This document shows positions 33,163-44,120 of a DNA stretch of 64,000 nt, one piece after another. The notes below the pieces were generated by a model that saw nothing but the letters and a program-made list of their open reading frames with translations, was not told where the DNA came from and did no database searches. The position numbers and the translations under genes are program-made. The stretch comes from Chloroflexota bacterium. GTDB taxonomy: Bacteria > Chloroflexota > Dehalococcoidia > JABGRK01. The stretch spans positions 62,001 to 126,000 of the forward strand of contig JABGRK010000017.1 in assembly GCA_018648325.1 (NCBI GenBank), read 5' to 3'. Position 1 is the first letter of the stretch. Every line of letters begins with the position of its first letter.

Positions 33163-33191
33163 TTGACCTGCTAGCATGGCTGTGCTATCAT
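33163..33191 (+). promoter_or_regulatory. Promoter of the udg-rnj-ftsK operon
   Basis: TTGACC (33163-33168), 17-base spacer, TATCAT (33186-33191). Transcription should begin near 33198, leaving a leader of about 75 bases. Confidence 0.65.
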
Positions 33192-33213
33192 CTTGGCAAT
33201 GATTCCCGTTTGA

Positions 33214-33244
33214 TTTATCTTTATGTTGTTGACATAAAGATAAA
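33214..33244. promoter_or_regulatory. 13-bp inverted repeat in the udg-rnj-ftsK leader
   Basis: TTTATCTTTATGT (33214-33226) is perfectly mirrored at 33232-33244 with a 5-base loop. It lies between the promoter and the RBS. It could be an operator or an RNA hairpin controlling the operon, including RNase J itself. Confidence 0.6.
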
Positions 33245-33273
33245 GGTTGATATGTCAAGTAAGGAGGAATCTT

Positions 33274-33879
33274 ATGGTGGGGCTGACCCAGCTTTGCCAG
33301 CAGATGGCACTTTGCCAGGATTGCGCACTGGCCAAAACCCGCAACATGGTTGTTCCGGGGGAAGGACTCGTCAGTGCCGAGATTATGCTTATAGGTGAGG
33401 CGCCGGGTTTTAACGAGGACAAGCAGGGGCGACCATTTGTCGGGCAGGCCGGCAAATTCCTTGGAGAGCTTCTGTCTAGTATCGGGCTTACAAGGCAGGA
33501 TGTGTATATAGCCAATGTTATAAAATGCCGTCCTCCTAACAATCGCGATCCGCTACCGCCAGAGATATCAGCTTGCGAGAAATGGCTGGACTCTCAAGTT
33601 GAACTTATTGCTCCCAAAATGATAGTTACGCTTGGTCGGTATTCCATGGCCAGATATTTTGACGGCCAGTCCATCGGCAAGATTCACGGGACGGTAAAAG
33701 AAGACAATGACATTCTTTATTTTGCCATGTATCATCCGGCGGCTGCTCTGCATCAACCCAGGCTAAAGCAGGTTATTTTAGATGATATGCGCAAGATTCC
33801 CGGTATTTTAGCCAAACATGTGGTCGCAAAACCTGATGAGACAGAGCGACCGGAACAGTTGAGTATGTTTAAAAAGTAG
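33274..33879 (+). CDS. Type-4 (Fe-S) uracil-DNA glycosylase
   Basis: 201 residues of the thermophile-type family 4 UDG. Motif A GEAPGFNEDKQGRPFVG, the [4Fe-4S] cysteines of CQDCALAKTR and CRPPNNRDP / ACEKW, and motif HPAAAL match. It removes uracil from DNA. Start ATG 33274 with AAGGAGGAA upstream; a longer frame to 33247 is not supported by an RBS. First gene before rnj, 2 bases apart. Confidence 0.93.
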   Translation: MVGLTQLCQQMALCQDCALAKTRNMVVPGEGLVSAEIMLIGEAPGFNEDKQGRPFVGQAGKFLGELLSSIGLTRQDVYIANVIKCRPPNNRDPLPPEISACEKWLDSQVELIAPKMIVTLGRYSMARYFDGQSIGKIHGTVKEDNDILYFAMYHPAAALHQPRLKQVILDDMRKIPGILAKHVVAKPDETERPEQLSMFKK

Positions 33880-33881
33880 TT

Positions 33882-35534
33882 ATGAAAAAGCTGAGAGTTA
33901 TTCCTTTAGGCGGACTTGGTGAAATAGGCAAGAACATGCTCCTTCTGGAGTATGGCGATGACATCGTGGTTATCGATGCAGGGCTTATGTTCCCTTTAGA
34001 GGATATGCTTGGTATCGACATGGTCATACCCGATATCAGCTATCTGGTAGAAAACAAACACAAGGTGCGGGGAATAATCGTAACTCATGGACATGAAGAC
34101 CATACCGGGGCATTGCCCTTCGTTCTTCCCCAGGTAAATGTTCCTATCTATTCCACCAAGCTTACCAACGGACTTATCACGGTAAAGCTGAAGGAACGCA
34201 AGCTTCTAAATGATACCCAGCTTAACGTGATAGAGCCGGGTCAGCAGTTTTCCCTTGGTCAGTTCACCATAGAGTTTTTCGAGGTCAATCACAGCATTCC
34301 TGGCGCTGTAGGACTTGTTATTCATACGCCGGTCGGTATCGTTGTTCATAGTGGTGATTTTAAGGTTGACTATACTCCGGTACATGGCAATCCCACAGAT
34401 TTTGCCCGACTGGCCCGGCTGGCATCTGATGGGGTGTTGCTATTGCTGTCGGATTCAACTTATGTTGAGCACGTTGGTTATACCCCGTCAGAGAAAGAGG
34501 TTGGCCGGTCTCTGGAGCGCCTGATTGGAGACTGTCAGGGCCGGGTCATAGTGGCCACGTTTGCATCACACATATCACGGATTCAGCAGATCATTGATGC
34601 GACAGCGGCCAATAACCGCAAAGTGTTTGTGGTGGGCCATAGTATGAATAACAACATTAAAATGTGCGTCAAGCTTGATTATTTGAGCGTTCCCGATGAT
34701 CTTATTATTCACAGTGGGGAAATGGCCAAGTTACCACTGGACAAAATCGTAGTACTCACCGCTGGTACACAGGGAGAGCCTACATCCACCCTTGTGAAGA
34801 TGGCCAATAAAGATCAGTCTCAATTGCGCGTTATCCCGGGTGACACCATAATCATGTCGGCCACGCCAATTCCGGGCAATGAGGCGCTCATAAATAAGAC
34901 CATCGATAATCTGTTCAGACAGGGCGCCAGAGTGTTGTATGGTCGCATAGCCGATGTCCATGTGCACGGGCATGGCGGTCAGGAAGAGCTCAAGATGATG
35001 CTTTCTACCACCAAACCACGCTTTTTTGTGCCGATTCATGGTGAGTACCGTCATCTGGCGCTGCATTCAAAACTGGCGCAGTCTTTTGGCATAGAAGCCG
35101 ATGATATCTTTACACTTGAGGACGGGCATATTCTGGAGCTAACTGCCGATGCAGGCCGGGTAGTAAGCAAGTTGCCATCGGGAAATGTTTATGTCGACGG
35201 GCTTGGTGTTGGTGATATCGATCATGTAATATTGCGCGACAGGTGGCTGCTATCACAGGATGGAGTTGTGGCCCTGATAGTTGCAATTGATAAAAATACT
35301 GGTAAGATAATGGAGAGCCCGGATATAGTATCGCGCGGCTTCGTCGATTTGGAAGATTCCGAGGAGATGATGGAACTGGCCAAGCAAGAGGTTATAAAGG
35401 TCCTGGGCCGTGGAGCCAATCACACAGCTGAACTGGGTTTTATTCATACAAAAGTAAAGGAGGCATTGGGCAAGTTCTTCTACCAGCAGACTAAACGTCG
35501 TCCTATGATCTTGCCTATAGCTATAGAGGTATGA
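33882..35534 (+). CDS. rnj: Ribonuclease J
   Basis: 550 residues, beta-CASP metallo-beta-lactamase RNase. The zinc motif is VTHGHEDHTGALPF (about 68-80), with HSGDF and the beta-CASP signature regions, then VPIHGEYRHL late in the core and a C-terminal domain. It has 5'-3' exonuclease and endonuclease activity for mRNA decay. The stop overlaps the ftsK start by 4 bases (ATGA). Confidence 0.95.
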   Translation: MKKLRVIPLGGLGEIGKNMLLLEYGDDIVVIDAGLMFPLEDMLGIDMVIPDISYLVENKHKVRGIIVTHGHEDHTGALPFVLPQVNVPIYSTKLTNGLITVKLKERKLLNDTQLNVIEPGQQFSLGQFTIEFFEVNHSIPGAVGLVIHTPVGIVVHSGDFKVDYTPVHGNPTDFARLARLASDGVLLLLSDSTYVEHVGYTPSEKEVGRSLERLIGDCQGRVIVATFASHISRIQQIIDATAANNRKVFVVGHSMNNNIKMCVKLDYLSVPDDLIIHSGEMAKLPLDKIVVLTAGTQGEPTSTLVKMANKDQSQLRVIPGDTIIMSATPIPGNEALINKTIDNLFRQGARVLYGRIADVHVHGHGGQEELKMMLSTTKPRFFVPIHGEYRHLALHSKLAQSFGIEADDIFTLEDGHILELTADAGRVVSKLPSGNVYVDGLGVGDIDHVILRDRWLLSQDGVVALIVAIDKNTGKIMESPDIVSRGFVDLEDSEEMMELAKQEVIKVLGRGANHTAELGFIHTKVKEALGKFFYQQTKRRPMILPIAIEV

Positions 35535-38152
35535 TGGAAAACATTACTGCGACCAAGATTATAAGGTGGCTATTTACTGCTGTGTTCTTGGCGGTGATTG
35601 GGTGGATATTACTGGAGACACTGCTTTGGACTGCTTTGCCTCTTGAACTTTTCGGATTTGGTGCCGGGCTGATTATTATCTGGGCTGCAATAATGGCCTG
35701 GATCATATTACGCTATCATGCTTCTAACCTGTACAGAAGGGCAAATCGCTGGTTTGGCGCAGTTATGGTATCTGCTGCTATATTGGGTGCACTCGTTCTT
35801 TTTGATACTACAGGATTTGGATATGGAGGCGTGTCACTTGATCCCGATCCTTCAGGCTGGTCACTCGGTGGATACATTGGGCAGTACATCACTGGTAATC
35901 TGGGTCCTGAATATTTTTCAGGCATGTACCGTCTAATAGTCTTCGGTGTTGTTGGATTTGTAATTATGTTCCCCACACTGACATGGAGTTTGATATCTAG
36001 AGTAGTCAGGTTGATACTTCGCCGAAGTGGCGATGGAGACGCTGATGAATATGAAATGCCTGATGATGTGGCCTATACCCCGCTTAAAAGCACCATAGAA
36101 ACTATTGCCGACCCTGTGGCGATTGAGCCTGAGGTGGCGCATAAACCTGAGCCTGATGGCTCACTTGTCGAGGCGCCGCCCGCACCGCAACCTCCAACCA
36201 GCGAAATATCTTTTGCACAGAGGATGGCCCAGATAAGGGAGCAACAAATCACCAGGCCTCCAGCAGAAGAACCATCAGAAGATGCAGTAGAAGTAGCGCC
36301 TGTACAAGAAGTAGTAACAGAGGAAGAGGTCCCCGAGCCAATTGCCAGCGAGCCGGAATCTGACGTGGTCATTGAAGAAACTGAAGAGATAAAGGAACCA
36401 GCTGATGAGCAACCAGAGGATGGTGAGATATCATTTGCGCAGAGGATGGCTCAGATAAGGGAACAACAGTTTACCGGGACACCAACAGAAGATCTTCCTG
36501 AGGATTCCACTCAAGAAGAATCCCCAGAGGATGTAGAAGAAGTAGTAGAGGAAGAGGTCCCCGAGACAATTATCAGAGAGCCGGAACCAGATGTTGTCCG
36601 GGAAGAAATAAGAGAATATACAAGGGTAGAAGAAGAAGAACCCTCATCGCACTTAAGTCCAATCGAACTATTAAGCAGGGCACCTGATGCCAGGCCCAGT
36701 GAGGCTTCACAGGATATCAACGAAAAAAGGGCTCAGCTTATCGAGCAATCGCTTGAAAGCTATGGCGTCGAGGCCAGAGTTGTGCAGATAAATCCCGGTC
36801 CCACCATTACGCAGTTTGGCATAGAGCCGGGGTGGGATCGTAAATATAAAAAGATTACCGAACGGGATCCTGACGGTAAGGTAAAGCGTGACAGAAATGG
36901 GAATGCCATAGAGTACTTCGAGGAAATATCCAGAACAAGGGTCAAGGTAGAAAAAATCACCTCGCTTACCAACGATCTGGCGCTGGCACTGGCCGTCTCG
37001 TCCATCAGGTTCGAGGCTCCGGTTCCGGGCAAAGCCATAATCGGACTAGAAGTTCCTAATGATATCAAGGCGGTTGTTTCTCTGCGCGATTGCGTGGAAA
37101 GCGAGCAGTTTAGCAAGGCTAAAACCAAGACCAAGCTGGCGCTGGCCCTGGGAAAAGGCGCTGGCGGCGAGGTCGTGGTGGGTGATCTGGCGCAAATGCC
37201 ACACCTGCTTATCGCCGGTGCAACCGGCAGCGGCAAAACGGTATGCCTTAGTGCTATTATCGCCTGTCTTATGGTCAATAATACGCCCAGGGATATGCGG
37301 CTGCTGCTTATTGACCCCAAACGTGTGGAGCTTGTAGCCTATAACGACATCCCTCATCTCATTTCACCGGTAGTGGTTGATCTTGAAGCAGCCATAGGTG
37401 CCTTAAGGAAGGTCACCTGGGAGATGGACAACCGCTATAAAAAGTTCGCCGCAGCCGGTGTAAACAACATCGTAAACTACAACAAAAAAATGAAGATGAA
37501 AGAGCGCCTGCCCTATCTGGTGGTCATCATCGATGAGTTGGCTGATCTGATGTCCGCATCTGCAGACATGGTTGAGCCGGCCATATGCCGCATAGCGCAG
37601 TTATCACGCGCTACCGGAATACACGTCATTATTGCCACACAGCGCCCGTCGGTAGACGTTATCACCGGGCTTATCAAGTCAAACTTCCCAACCCGTATAA
37701 GCTTCTCAGTGCCATCGCAGATCGACTCGCGCACCATTCTGGATACCGCCGGTGCCGAAAAGCTGCTGGGCAGCGGTGATATGCTGTACTTCCCTATCGG
37801 TGCCTCAAAGCCCAGACGCCTGCGTGGTGCCTTTGTTTCCGACAAAGAGGTGAGTAGTCTGGTCAAGTTCTGGAAAGAAAACAGGGGTATCAGTGAGGAC
37901 AACGTAGCTGAATCATTTTCTGCGCTGGAGCCACCCGTCGGCAGTGAGGAAGACCCCATGCTGGAAGAGGCCAAGCGCCTTGCCATAGAGCACAATCGCA
38001 TCTCGACATCGTTCCTACAGCGCAGACTGCGTATCGGGTACCCGCGCGCCGCCCGTATTGTAGACATGCTGGAAGAAGAGGGACTCATTAGTGCTGCCGA
38101 GCCGGGCAAGCCGCGGCAGGTATTGGGCAACGGCAATTCGGAGGATGTCTAG
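35531..38152 (+). CDS. ftsK: FtsK/SpoIIIE DNA translocase
   Basis: 873 residues. The N-terminus has four membrane helices (to about 160), then an acidic linker (about 165-400) holding a two-copy repeat with EISFAQRMAQIREQQ at residues 225-239 and 299-313. The motor domain follows with Walker A GATGSGKT, Walker B VVIIDELADLM, and TQRPSVDVITGLIKSN. The C-terminal winged helix (about 810-865, STSFLQRRLRIGYPRAARIV) is the gamma domain that reads KOPS-like DNA. It moves chromosome ends through the closing septum. Confidence 0.95.
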   Translation: MMENITATKIIRWLFTAVFLAVIGWILLETLLWTALPLELFGFGAGLIIIWAAIMAWIILRYHASNLYRRANRWFGAVMVSAAILGALVLFDTTGFGYGGVSLDPDPSGWSLGGYIGQYITGNLGPEYFSGMYRLIVFGVVGFVIMFPTLTWSLISRVVRLILRRSGDGDADEYEMPDDVAYTPLKSTIETIADPVAIEPEVAHKPEPDGSLVEAPPAPQPPTSEISFAQRMAQIREQQITRPPAEEPSEDAVEVAPVQEVVTEEEVPEPIASEPESDVVIEETEEIKEPADEQPEDGEISFAQRMAQIREQQFTGTPTEDLPEDSTQEESPEDVEEVVEEEVPETIIREPEPDVVREEIREYTRVEEEEPSSHLSPIELLSRAPDARPSEASQDINEKRAQLIEQSLESYGVEARVVQINPGPTITQFGIEPGWDRKYKKITERDPDGKVKRDRNGNAIEYFEEISRTRVKVEKITSLTNDLALALAVSSIRFEAPVPGKAIIGLEVPNDIKAVVSLRDCVESEQFSKAKTKTKLALALGKGAGGEVVVGDLAQMPHLLIAGATGSGKTVCLSAIIACLMVNNTPRDMRLLLIDPKRVELVAYNDIPHLISPVVVDLEAAIGALRKVTWEMDNRYKKFAAAGVNNIVNYNKKMKMKERLPYLVVIIDELADLMSASADMVEPAICRIAQLSRATGIHVIIATQRPSVDVITGLIKSNFPTRISFSVPSQIDSRTILDTAGAEKLLGSGDMLYFPIGASKPRRLRGAFVSDKEVSSLVKFWKENRGISEDNVAESFSALEPPVGSEEDPMLEEAKRLAIEHNRISTSFLQRRLRIGYPRAARIVDMLEEEGLISAAEPGKPRQVLGNGNSEDV

Positions 38153-38153
38153 A

Positions 38154-38732
38154 CTACCTGTTGCCGTAGTCGTTGCGCTCCAGATGCCGCACGCTTGATG
38201 GCAGTGTAGTAACGTAGTTCTCCCCACTGATGTACAGTGCCGGGTCTACCTTTGTCAGGTCCAAAAGGTCCTTGTCGTTAAAGGCCTCCTGCTCATAATG
38301 CACGGCCACAATCTTGCCAACGCACCAGACGTGGTCACCCAGCGTTATATGATCGTAAAGCTCGCATTCATATGCCGCATAAGCTTTCTTGAGAACGGGC
38401 GCGTTTGTCTTGATCGATTCTTCTTTTTCGATATTAAACTTGGCAAACTTATCAACGTTGCTGCCCTTGCTGCCACCAGTCTGGGCCACAAGCTCGGCAT
38501 ATTTCATGGGCATAAAGTTAATGGCAAACGCCTTTGACTGCAGAATCAGTTCCAAACTAAATCGCCTTGGCGATATGGACACACCGTACAGCGGCGGATT
38601 TACCGATATAGGCGCGTGCCAGGCCACTGCCATGGCGTTATCCCTGCCCTCGGCGTGGCTGGTAACAATGGTTGCGCAAAACGGATAATGATAGCTGAAT
38701 TTACCAGCCCCCTCTTTAGTCACTTTCGTCAT
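38154..38732 (-). CDS. Flavin reductase-like domain protein
   Basis: 192 residues, FMN-binding split-barrel. FSYHYPFCATIVTSHAEG, AMAVAWHAPISVNPPLYGVSI and YELYDHITLGDHVWCVGKI-like strands match the flavin reductase-like family. It likely binds FMN and reduces an acceptor. I use ATG 38732 with GGGAGGAAAA upstream; 38768 would extend through that RBS. It begins inside the last codons of a small basic protein gene, so they are co-transcribed. Confidence 0.85.
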   Translation of the reverse strand: MTKVTKEGAGKFSYHYPFCATIVTSHAEGRDNAMAVAWHAPISVNPPLYGVSISPRRFSLELILQSKAFAINFMPMKYAELVAQTGGSKGSNVDKFAKFNIEKEESIKTNAPVLKKAYAAYECELYDHITLGDHVWCVGKIVAVHYEQEAFNDKDLLDLTKVDPALYISGENYVTTLPSSVRHLERNDYGNR

Positions 38733-38880
38733 CCGGTTTTTCCTCCCTTGCACGTTTACGTACGGCATCCTCGTATATCTTGGCTATGCCCTTGCCATGC
38801 TGAGTCATCTTGTCCTTTTGTTTGCGCTTGCGCTTTTCGCGCTTTTCCTGTTTGGTTACATCCTCAGGGCTTGTATCCAC
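38716..38880 (-). CDS. Small highly charged protein
   Basis: 54 residues, not a recognised family: KQEKREKRKRKQKDKM basic stretch, then GKGIAKIYEDAVRKRARE and an acidic end DDESD. I start at GTG 38880 because AGGGGG lies 6 bases upstream; the frame continues to 38940, but that part is read out of a GC-rich repeat and is unlikely to be coding. The overlap of 17 bases with the flavin reductase gene suggests coupling. A possible nucleic-acid binder. Confidence 0.5.
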   Translation of the reverse strand: MDTSPEDVTKQEKREKRKRKQKDKMTQHGKGIAKIYEDAVRKRAREEKPDDESD

Positions 38881-38894
38881 ATCAACCCCCTTGA

Positions 38895-38968
38895 TCCCCC
38901 ATTCTTGGGGGAAGATTAGAGGAATGGGGGACACCCCCAAACCCCCGGCAGGGCTTTGCCCTGCACCT
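38895..38968. repeat. GC-rich palindromic repeat cluster, copy 2
   Basis: Three close hairpins: CCCCCA/TGGGGG around 38895-38911, GGGGG-ACA-CCCCC around 38926-38938, and GCAGGGC-TTT-GCCCTGC within 38941-38968. The last one shares its flanks ACCCCCGGCAGG and CCTGCACCT with the element at 3518-3543. Looks like a dispersed palindromic repeat between uvrB and the small protein gene. Confidence 0.6.
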
Positions 38969-38974
38969 GATTTA

Positions 38975-41023
<2,049 letters not shown>

Positions 41024-41087
41024 AGTTTTATACTCTTAGTAGTTTTCCTTATTGCAATATGTTTTACTCATCTTATCTCTTTTTTGT

Positions 41088-41765
41088 TTATTTAAGCCCC
41101 AATAAATGAGGACAAATCCTGCGGCAAATATTACATTTTTTAAGATTATACCCTTTTTTTGTTACAAAAATTGATAATGGTCTGCAAAGTTTTTGATTAA
41201 CCGTTGTTCCATCCAGGGCTTTTGCGGGACAGTTATCAATGCACAGGCTGCAATTCGGTGGGCAATGCTCGTAATTGGCTATTAGATCGCCTTCCAGTTC
41301 TAAACTGGTAAGGATCGCCCCAAGCTGAATCATATTTCCAAGCTCTTTGTTTGCAAGCAGAGTGTTTTTGCCCAATACTCCCAGCCCAGCAAGATAACCT
41401 GCGTGACGCATGGATAAAATTGCTCGTCCATAAGATCGTTCCGGCTCCCAGTGCTCGTAAGGATCATCCGAAGGAATTGGTACGACTTTTACGCCCAATT
41501 TTTCTAAAGCCATACAAATTGTAACTGTAAGGTGATCTACTTTCTGCGTTACAACATCATTGACGAATGTATATGGAACGCAATTCCGGGCAAATAGGGA
41601 TTCGGAAGGAACCCTTTTTGCGAAAACAATTACAGACTCACAATCATTGTAAATATCTGTAGGATGAAAGCCTTCCGGCGCTTCACTGAATCTATGAATG
41701 GGAGCAATACCGCAAAGGGTTGCTCCCATATCTTTGATAATCTGTTTTATTTTGTTAGAATCCAT
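41088..41765 (-). CDS. Epoxyqueuosine-reductase-like Fe-S protein
   Basis: 225 residues. MGATLCGIAPIHRF at the N-terminus, YGRAILSMRHAGYLAGLGVLGKNTLLAN in the middle (QueG-like), then two cluster motifs CPPNCSLCIDNCPAKAL and CNICRRICPHLLG. It lacks the C-terminal half of QueG, so it is a shortened relative of the same family as the 13.9 kb Fe-S gene. More AT-rich than its neighbours, perhaps acquired. It lies next to the resolvase cluster but seems functionally apart. Confidence 0.75.
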   Translation of the reverse strand: MDSNKIKQIIKDMGATLCGIAPIHRFSEAPEGFHPTDIYNDCESVIVFAKRVPSESLFARNCVPYTFVNDVVTQKVDHLTVTICMALEKLGVKVVPIPSDDPYEHWEPERSYGRAILSMRHAGYLAGLGVLGKNTLLANKELGNMIQLGAILTSLELEGDLIANYEHCPPNCSLCIDNCPAKALDGTTVNQKLCRPLSIFVTKKGYNLKKCNICRRICPHLLGLK

Positions 41766-41773
41766 TCAGTAAC

Positions 41774-42262
41774 CTATCTCGTTGTTTCCACCTCTTCGGC
41801 GATGCCGATGCGCTCTACCGAAAGTGGTACATAGTTTACCAGTTTTGCGTCAATGAGTTCCTTGAGTTTTTTCTCGTCCTCGGTCAACCTGAATCTGCCC
41901 GTTTTGACCTCTATAAAATCGATGCCCTCGCCGTACTTCACGCCCACAAAATCAATCGGCTCCCCCAGATAGAACAACCTGTCGTACTTGGTCAGCTCAA
42001 AAGTAGCCATCAGCTCGTTGAGCTTACCCGTCCTCTGGCTCAGGCTGCCTGTTATCGACTGCATTACATCTTTAGGCAGTCCCTCCAGCTTGTCCTGTAT
42101 CGCCTTTATCGATGTCTGCGATGCCAGCGCATAAAGTAGTTTCTGCTCCAGCGCTGACGTGTCTGTTTCACCCGTCTTTTTAGACCTGAATATAAGCACA
42201 ACTATGGCAATTGCCAGAATAATTGAAACGATTGCAAGGATGTATGCTGCTGCAGTCATCAA
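41774..42262 (-). CDS. Holliday junction resolvase-related nuclease (PF10107-like), membrane-anchored
   Basis: 162 residues. A hydrophobic N-terminal helix (about 4-27) is followed by a coiled region and a PD-(D/E)xK nuclease-like core, with IDFVGVKYG (Asp) and IDFIEVKTGRFRLTEDEKKLKELID (Glu-Val-Lys). It fits the predicted Endonuc_Holl family. It is the last gene of a run yebC-ruvC-ruvA on the same strand, separated from ruvA by 6 bases, which supports a recombination role. Activity is not proven for this group. Confidence 0.75.
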   Translation of the reverse strand: MMTAAAYILAIVSIILAIAIVVLIFRSKKTGETDTSALEQKLLYALASQTSIKAIQDKLEGLPKDVMQSITGSLSQRTGKLNELMATFELTKYDRLFYLGEPIDFVGVKYGEGIDFIEVKTGRFRLTEDEKKLKELIDAKLVNYVPLSVERIGIAEEVETTR

Positions 42263-42268
42263 ACCCCC

Positions 42269-42844
42269 CTACACCTTCCCCAGATGTTGCAGGGCACGTG
42301 TTATCTTATCCTCTAACTTAAGATCGTTTATATCGGGAATTGCCGCCATTGCAGACAGCGCCTCAGACGCACTGTACCCCAAACTCTTGAGCGCTGCCAG
42401 TACCTCGCCGTTGTCCGATGTTCCCGCTGCCGCCACAGATGACTGCCAGCTTGCCAGCTTGTCCTTCAGCTCCAATACCACCCGCTTGGCGATCTTGGGA
42501 CCAACGCCCGGTGTTTCGGTAAGGGCGCCCGCATCACCACTGACGATGGCAAGCGAAAGTTGTTCAGGATTCATGGTCGCCAGCATGGAAAGCCCAGCCT
42601 TTGGCCCGATGCCGCTCACACTGATGAGCATCTCGAACAGTTCCTGCTCTTCGGCGGTAGCGAACCCGTAAACGCCAATAAAGTTTTCCTTAAGCTGCAG
42701 GCTGGTGCGCAGCTTGACCCGCTCGCCTATCGAACCTGCCGATGCCGGGCTGGGTACGAATATCTGAAAGCTGATGCCGCCCACTTTTACTATGATGTAA
42801 TCGATTCCGTATGCTTCCAGTGTCCCCTCTATTCCTGCTATCAT
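42269..42844 (-). CDS. ruvA: Holliday junction branch migration protein RuvA
   Basis: 191 residues. MIAGIEGTLEAYG starts the OB-fold, followed by helix-hairpin-helix regions (LISVSGIGPKAGLSMLA and ETPGVGPKIAKRVVLELKDKL, each part) and the C-terminal RuvB-binding domain (about 145-191). I start at ATG 42844; an upstream frame to 42910 overlaps ruvC. It tetramerises on four-way junctions. ruvB is not in the window. Confidence 0.96.
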   Translation of the reverse strand: MIAGIEGTLEAYGIDYIIVKVGGISFQIFVPSPASAGSIGERVKLRTSLQLKENFIGVYGFATAEEQELFEMLISVSGIGPKAGLSMLATMNPEQLSLAIVSGDAGALTETPGVGPKIAKRVVLELKDKLASWQSSVAAAGTSDNGEVLAALKSLGYSASEALSAMAAIPDINDLKLEDKITRALQHLGKV

Positions 42845-42849
42845 ATCTT

Positions 42850-43353
42850 TTAAGCCCCTTCCTCGCTCTCGGCGATCAGTCTGGCAGTCCCTGAGTGTTG
42901 TATATGGCATATGGCTATGGCCAGCGCGTCGGCTGCGTCATCCGGACGCGGTATGCTCTCCAGATTAAGTTGTAGCTTAACCATCTGCTGTATCTGCATT
43001 TTACTGGATTTACCGTAACCCGCAACCGTTTGTTTTACCATTAAGGGCGTGTAGTCGTAAACGGGCAGGTTGTTTTGCGCTGCGGCCAGCACCGCTACTC
43101 CACGCGCCTGTCCTACCAGCAGTGCCGTTCGCAGGTTCTTGGCAATGAAGTTTTCGATGGCGACCTCGTCCGGCTGGTAGCGTTTGATAATTGCCATCAG
43201 TTCGGTATAGATGGTTTTGAGACGATCGGGAGTGGGTTGGCCTGCCGGTGTGGAGATTACGCCGTAGTCTATGGCGGTAAGGTCATCGCCGTCGGTTTCA
43301 ATCAAACCGTAGCCCATGAGCGCCAGTCCGGGGTCTATACCCAGAATCAGCAT
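42850..43353 (-). CDS. ruvC: Crossover junction endodeoxyribonuclease RuvC
   Basis: 167 residues, RNase H-like fold. GIDPGLALMGYGLIE carries the first catalytic Asp, VAIENFIAKNLRTA the Glu, and PDDAADALAIAICH the last Asp pair. It cuts Holliday junctions. It lies 14 bases after yebC and just ahead of ruvA, the usual order. Confidence 0.96.
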   Translation of the reverse strand: MLILGIDPGLALMGYGLIETDGDDLTAIDYGVISTPAGQPTPDRLKTIYTELMAIIKRYQPDEVAIENFIAKNLRTALLVGQARGVAVLAAAQNNLPVYDYTPLMVKQTVAGYGKSSKMQIQQMVKLQLNLESIPRPDDAADALAIAICHIQHSGTARLIAESEEGA

Positions 43354-43367
43354 TGTTCACCGCACCT

Positions 43368-44120
43368 TTAAGATTGGTAGTTTGCCAGGGCCTCGTCCGG
43401 GAAATCGGCGTTGGTATAGACGTGCTGCACGTCGTCAAGGTCCTCAAGCTTTTCAAGGAACTTGAGCGTGGATATTGCCTTTTGTTCATCCAGCGCCACC
43501 AGGTTTTTGGGAACCATGGTTACTTCGGCAGAATCGACTTTTACGTTGTTTTCTTCCAAAGCTTTTTGCACGCTTTCAAAGTCTTCTGGGGCGGTGTATA
43601 TTTCCACAGTATTGTCTTCAACCTTTACGTCGTCGGCTCCGGCATCGATGGCTATAAGTGCCAGTTCTTCGGAGTCCACGTTATCAGAATGAACCGATAT
43701 CACACCCTTGGATTCGAATATCCAGGAAACACATCCCGCCTCACCCATGTTTGATCCGTTGCGCACAAAGGCGTTTCTTACTTCAGCCACAGTTCGGTTT
43801 TTGTTGTCGGTAAGAGCCTGAATGAGTATGGCTGTACCGCCGGGCCCGTATCCTTCATACATGGATTCAATCAGAGCAGCTCCGTCATCACTTTCACCGG
43901 AGCCACGTTTGATGGCACGCTCGATGTTTTCCAGCGGCATGTTATTATCACGCCCGCGTTGTACGGCAAGGCGCAGTCGGAAATTGATGTCGGGGTCGCT
44001 GCCGCCCTGCTTGGCAGCAATGATTATCTCTTTGGCCAGTTTGGTAAACAGCTGGCCGCGTTTGGCATCGGTCGCACCTTTTTGTCTTTTAATGGTTGAC
44101 CATTTAGAATGTCCCGACAT
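43368..44120 (-). CDS. yebC: YebC/PmpR-family protein
   Basis: 250 residues: GHSKWSTIKRQKGATDAKR at the N-terminus is the family signature, with the middle GYGPGGTAILIQALTDNKNRT and the C-terminal MVPKNLVALDE region. YebC proteins act as transcription regulators and, as shown for some, help ribosomes over proline stretches. First gene of the yebC-ruvCA cluster. Confidence 0.95.
   Translation of the reverse strand: MSGHSKWSTIKRQKGATDAKRGQLFTKLAKEIIIAAKQGGSDPDINFRLRLAVQRGRDNNMPLENIERAIKRGSGESDDGAALIESMYEGYGPGGTAILIQALTDNKNRTVAEVRNAFVRNGSNMGEAGCVSWIFESKGVISVHSDNVDSEELALIAIDAGADDVKVEDNTVEIYTAPEDFESVQKALEENNVKVDSAEVTMVPKNLVALDEQKAISTLKFLEKLEDLDDVQHVYTNADFPDEALANYQS

Noticed and set aside
38881-38940. 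N-terminal extension of the small charged protein
   Set aside because: This part would be read from the GC-rich hairpin repeat, and a GTG with a good RBS lies just after it.
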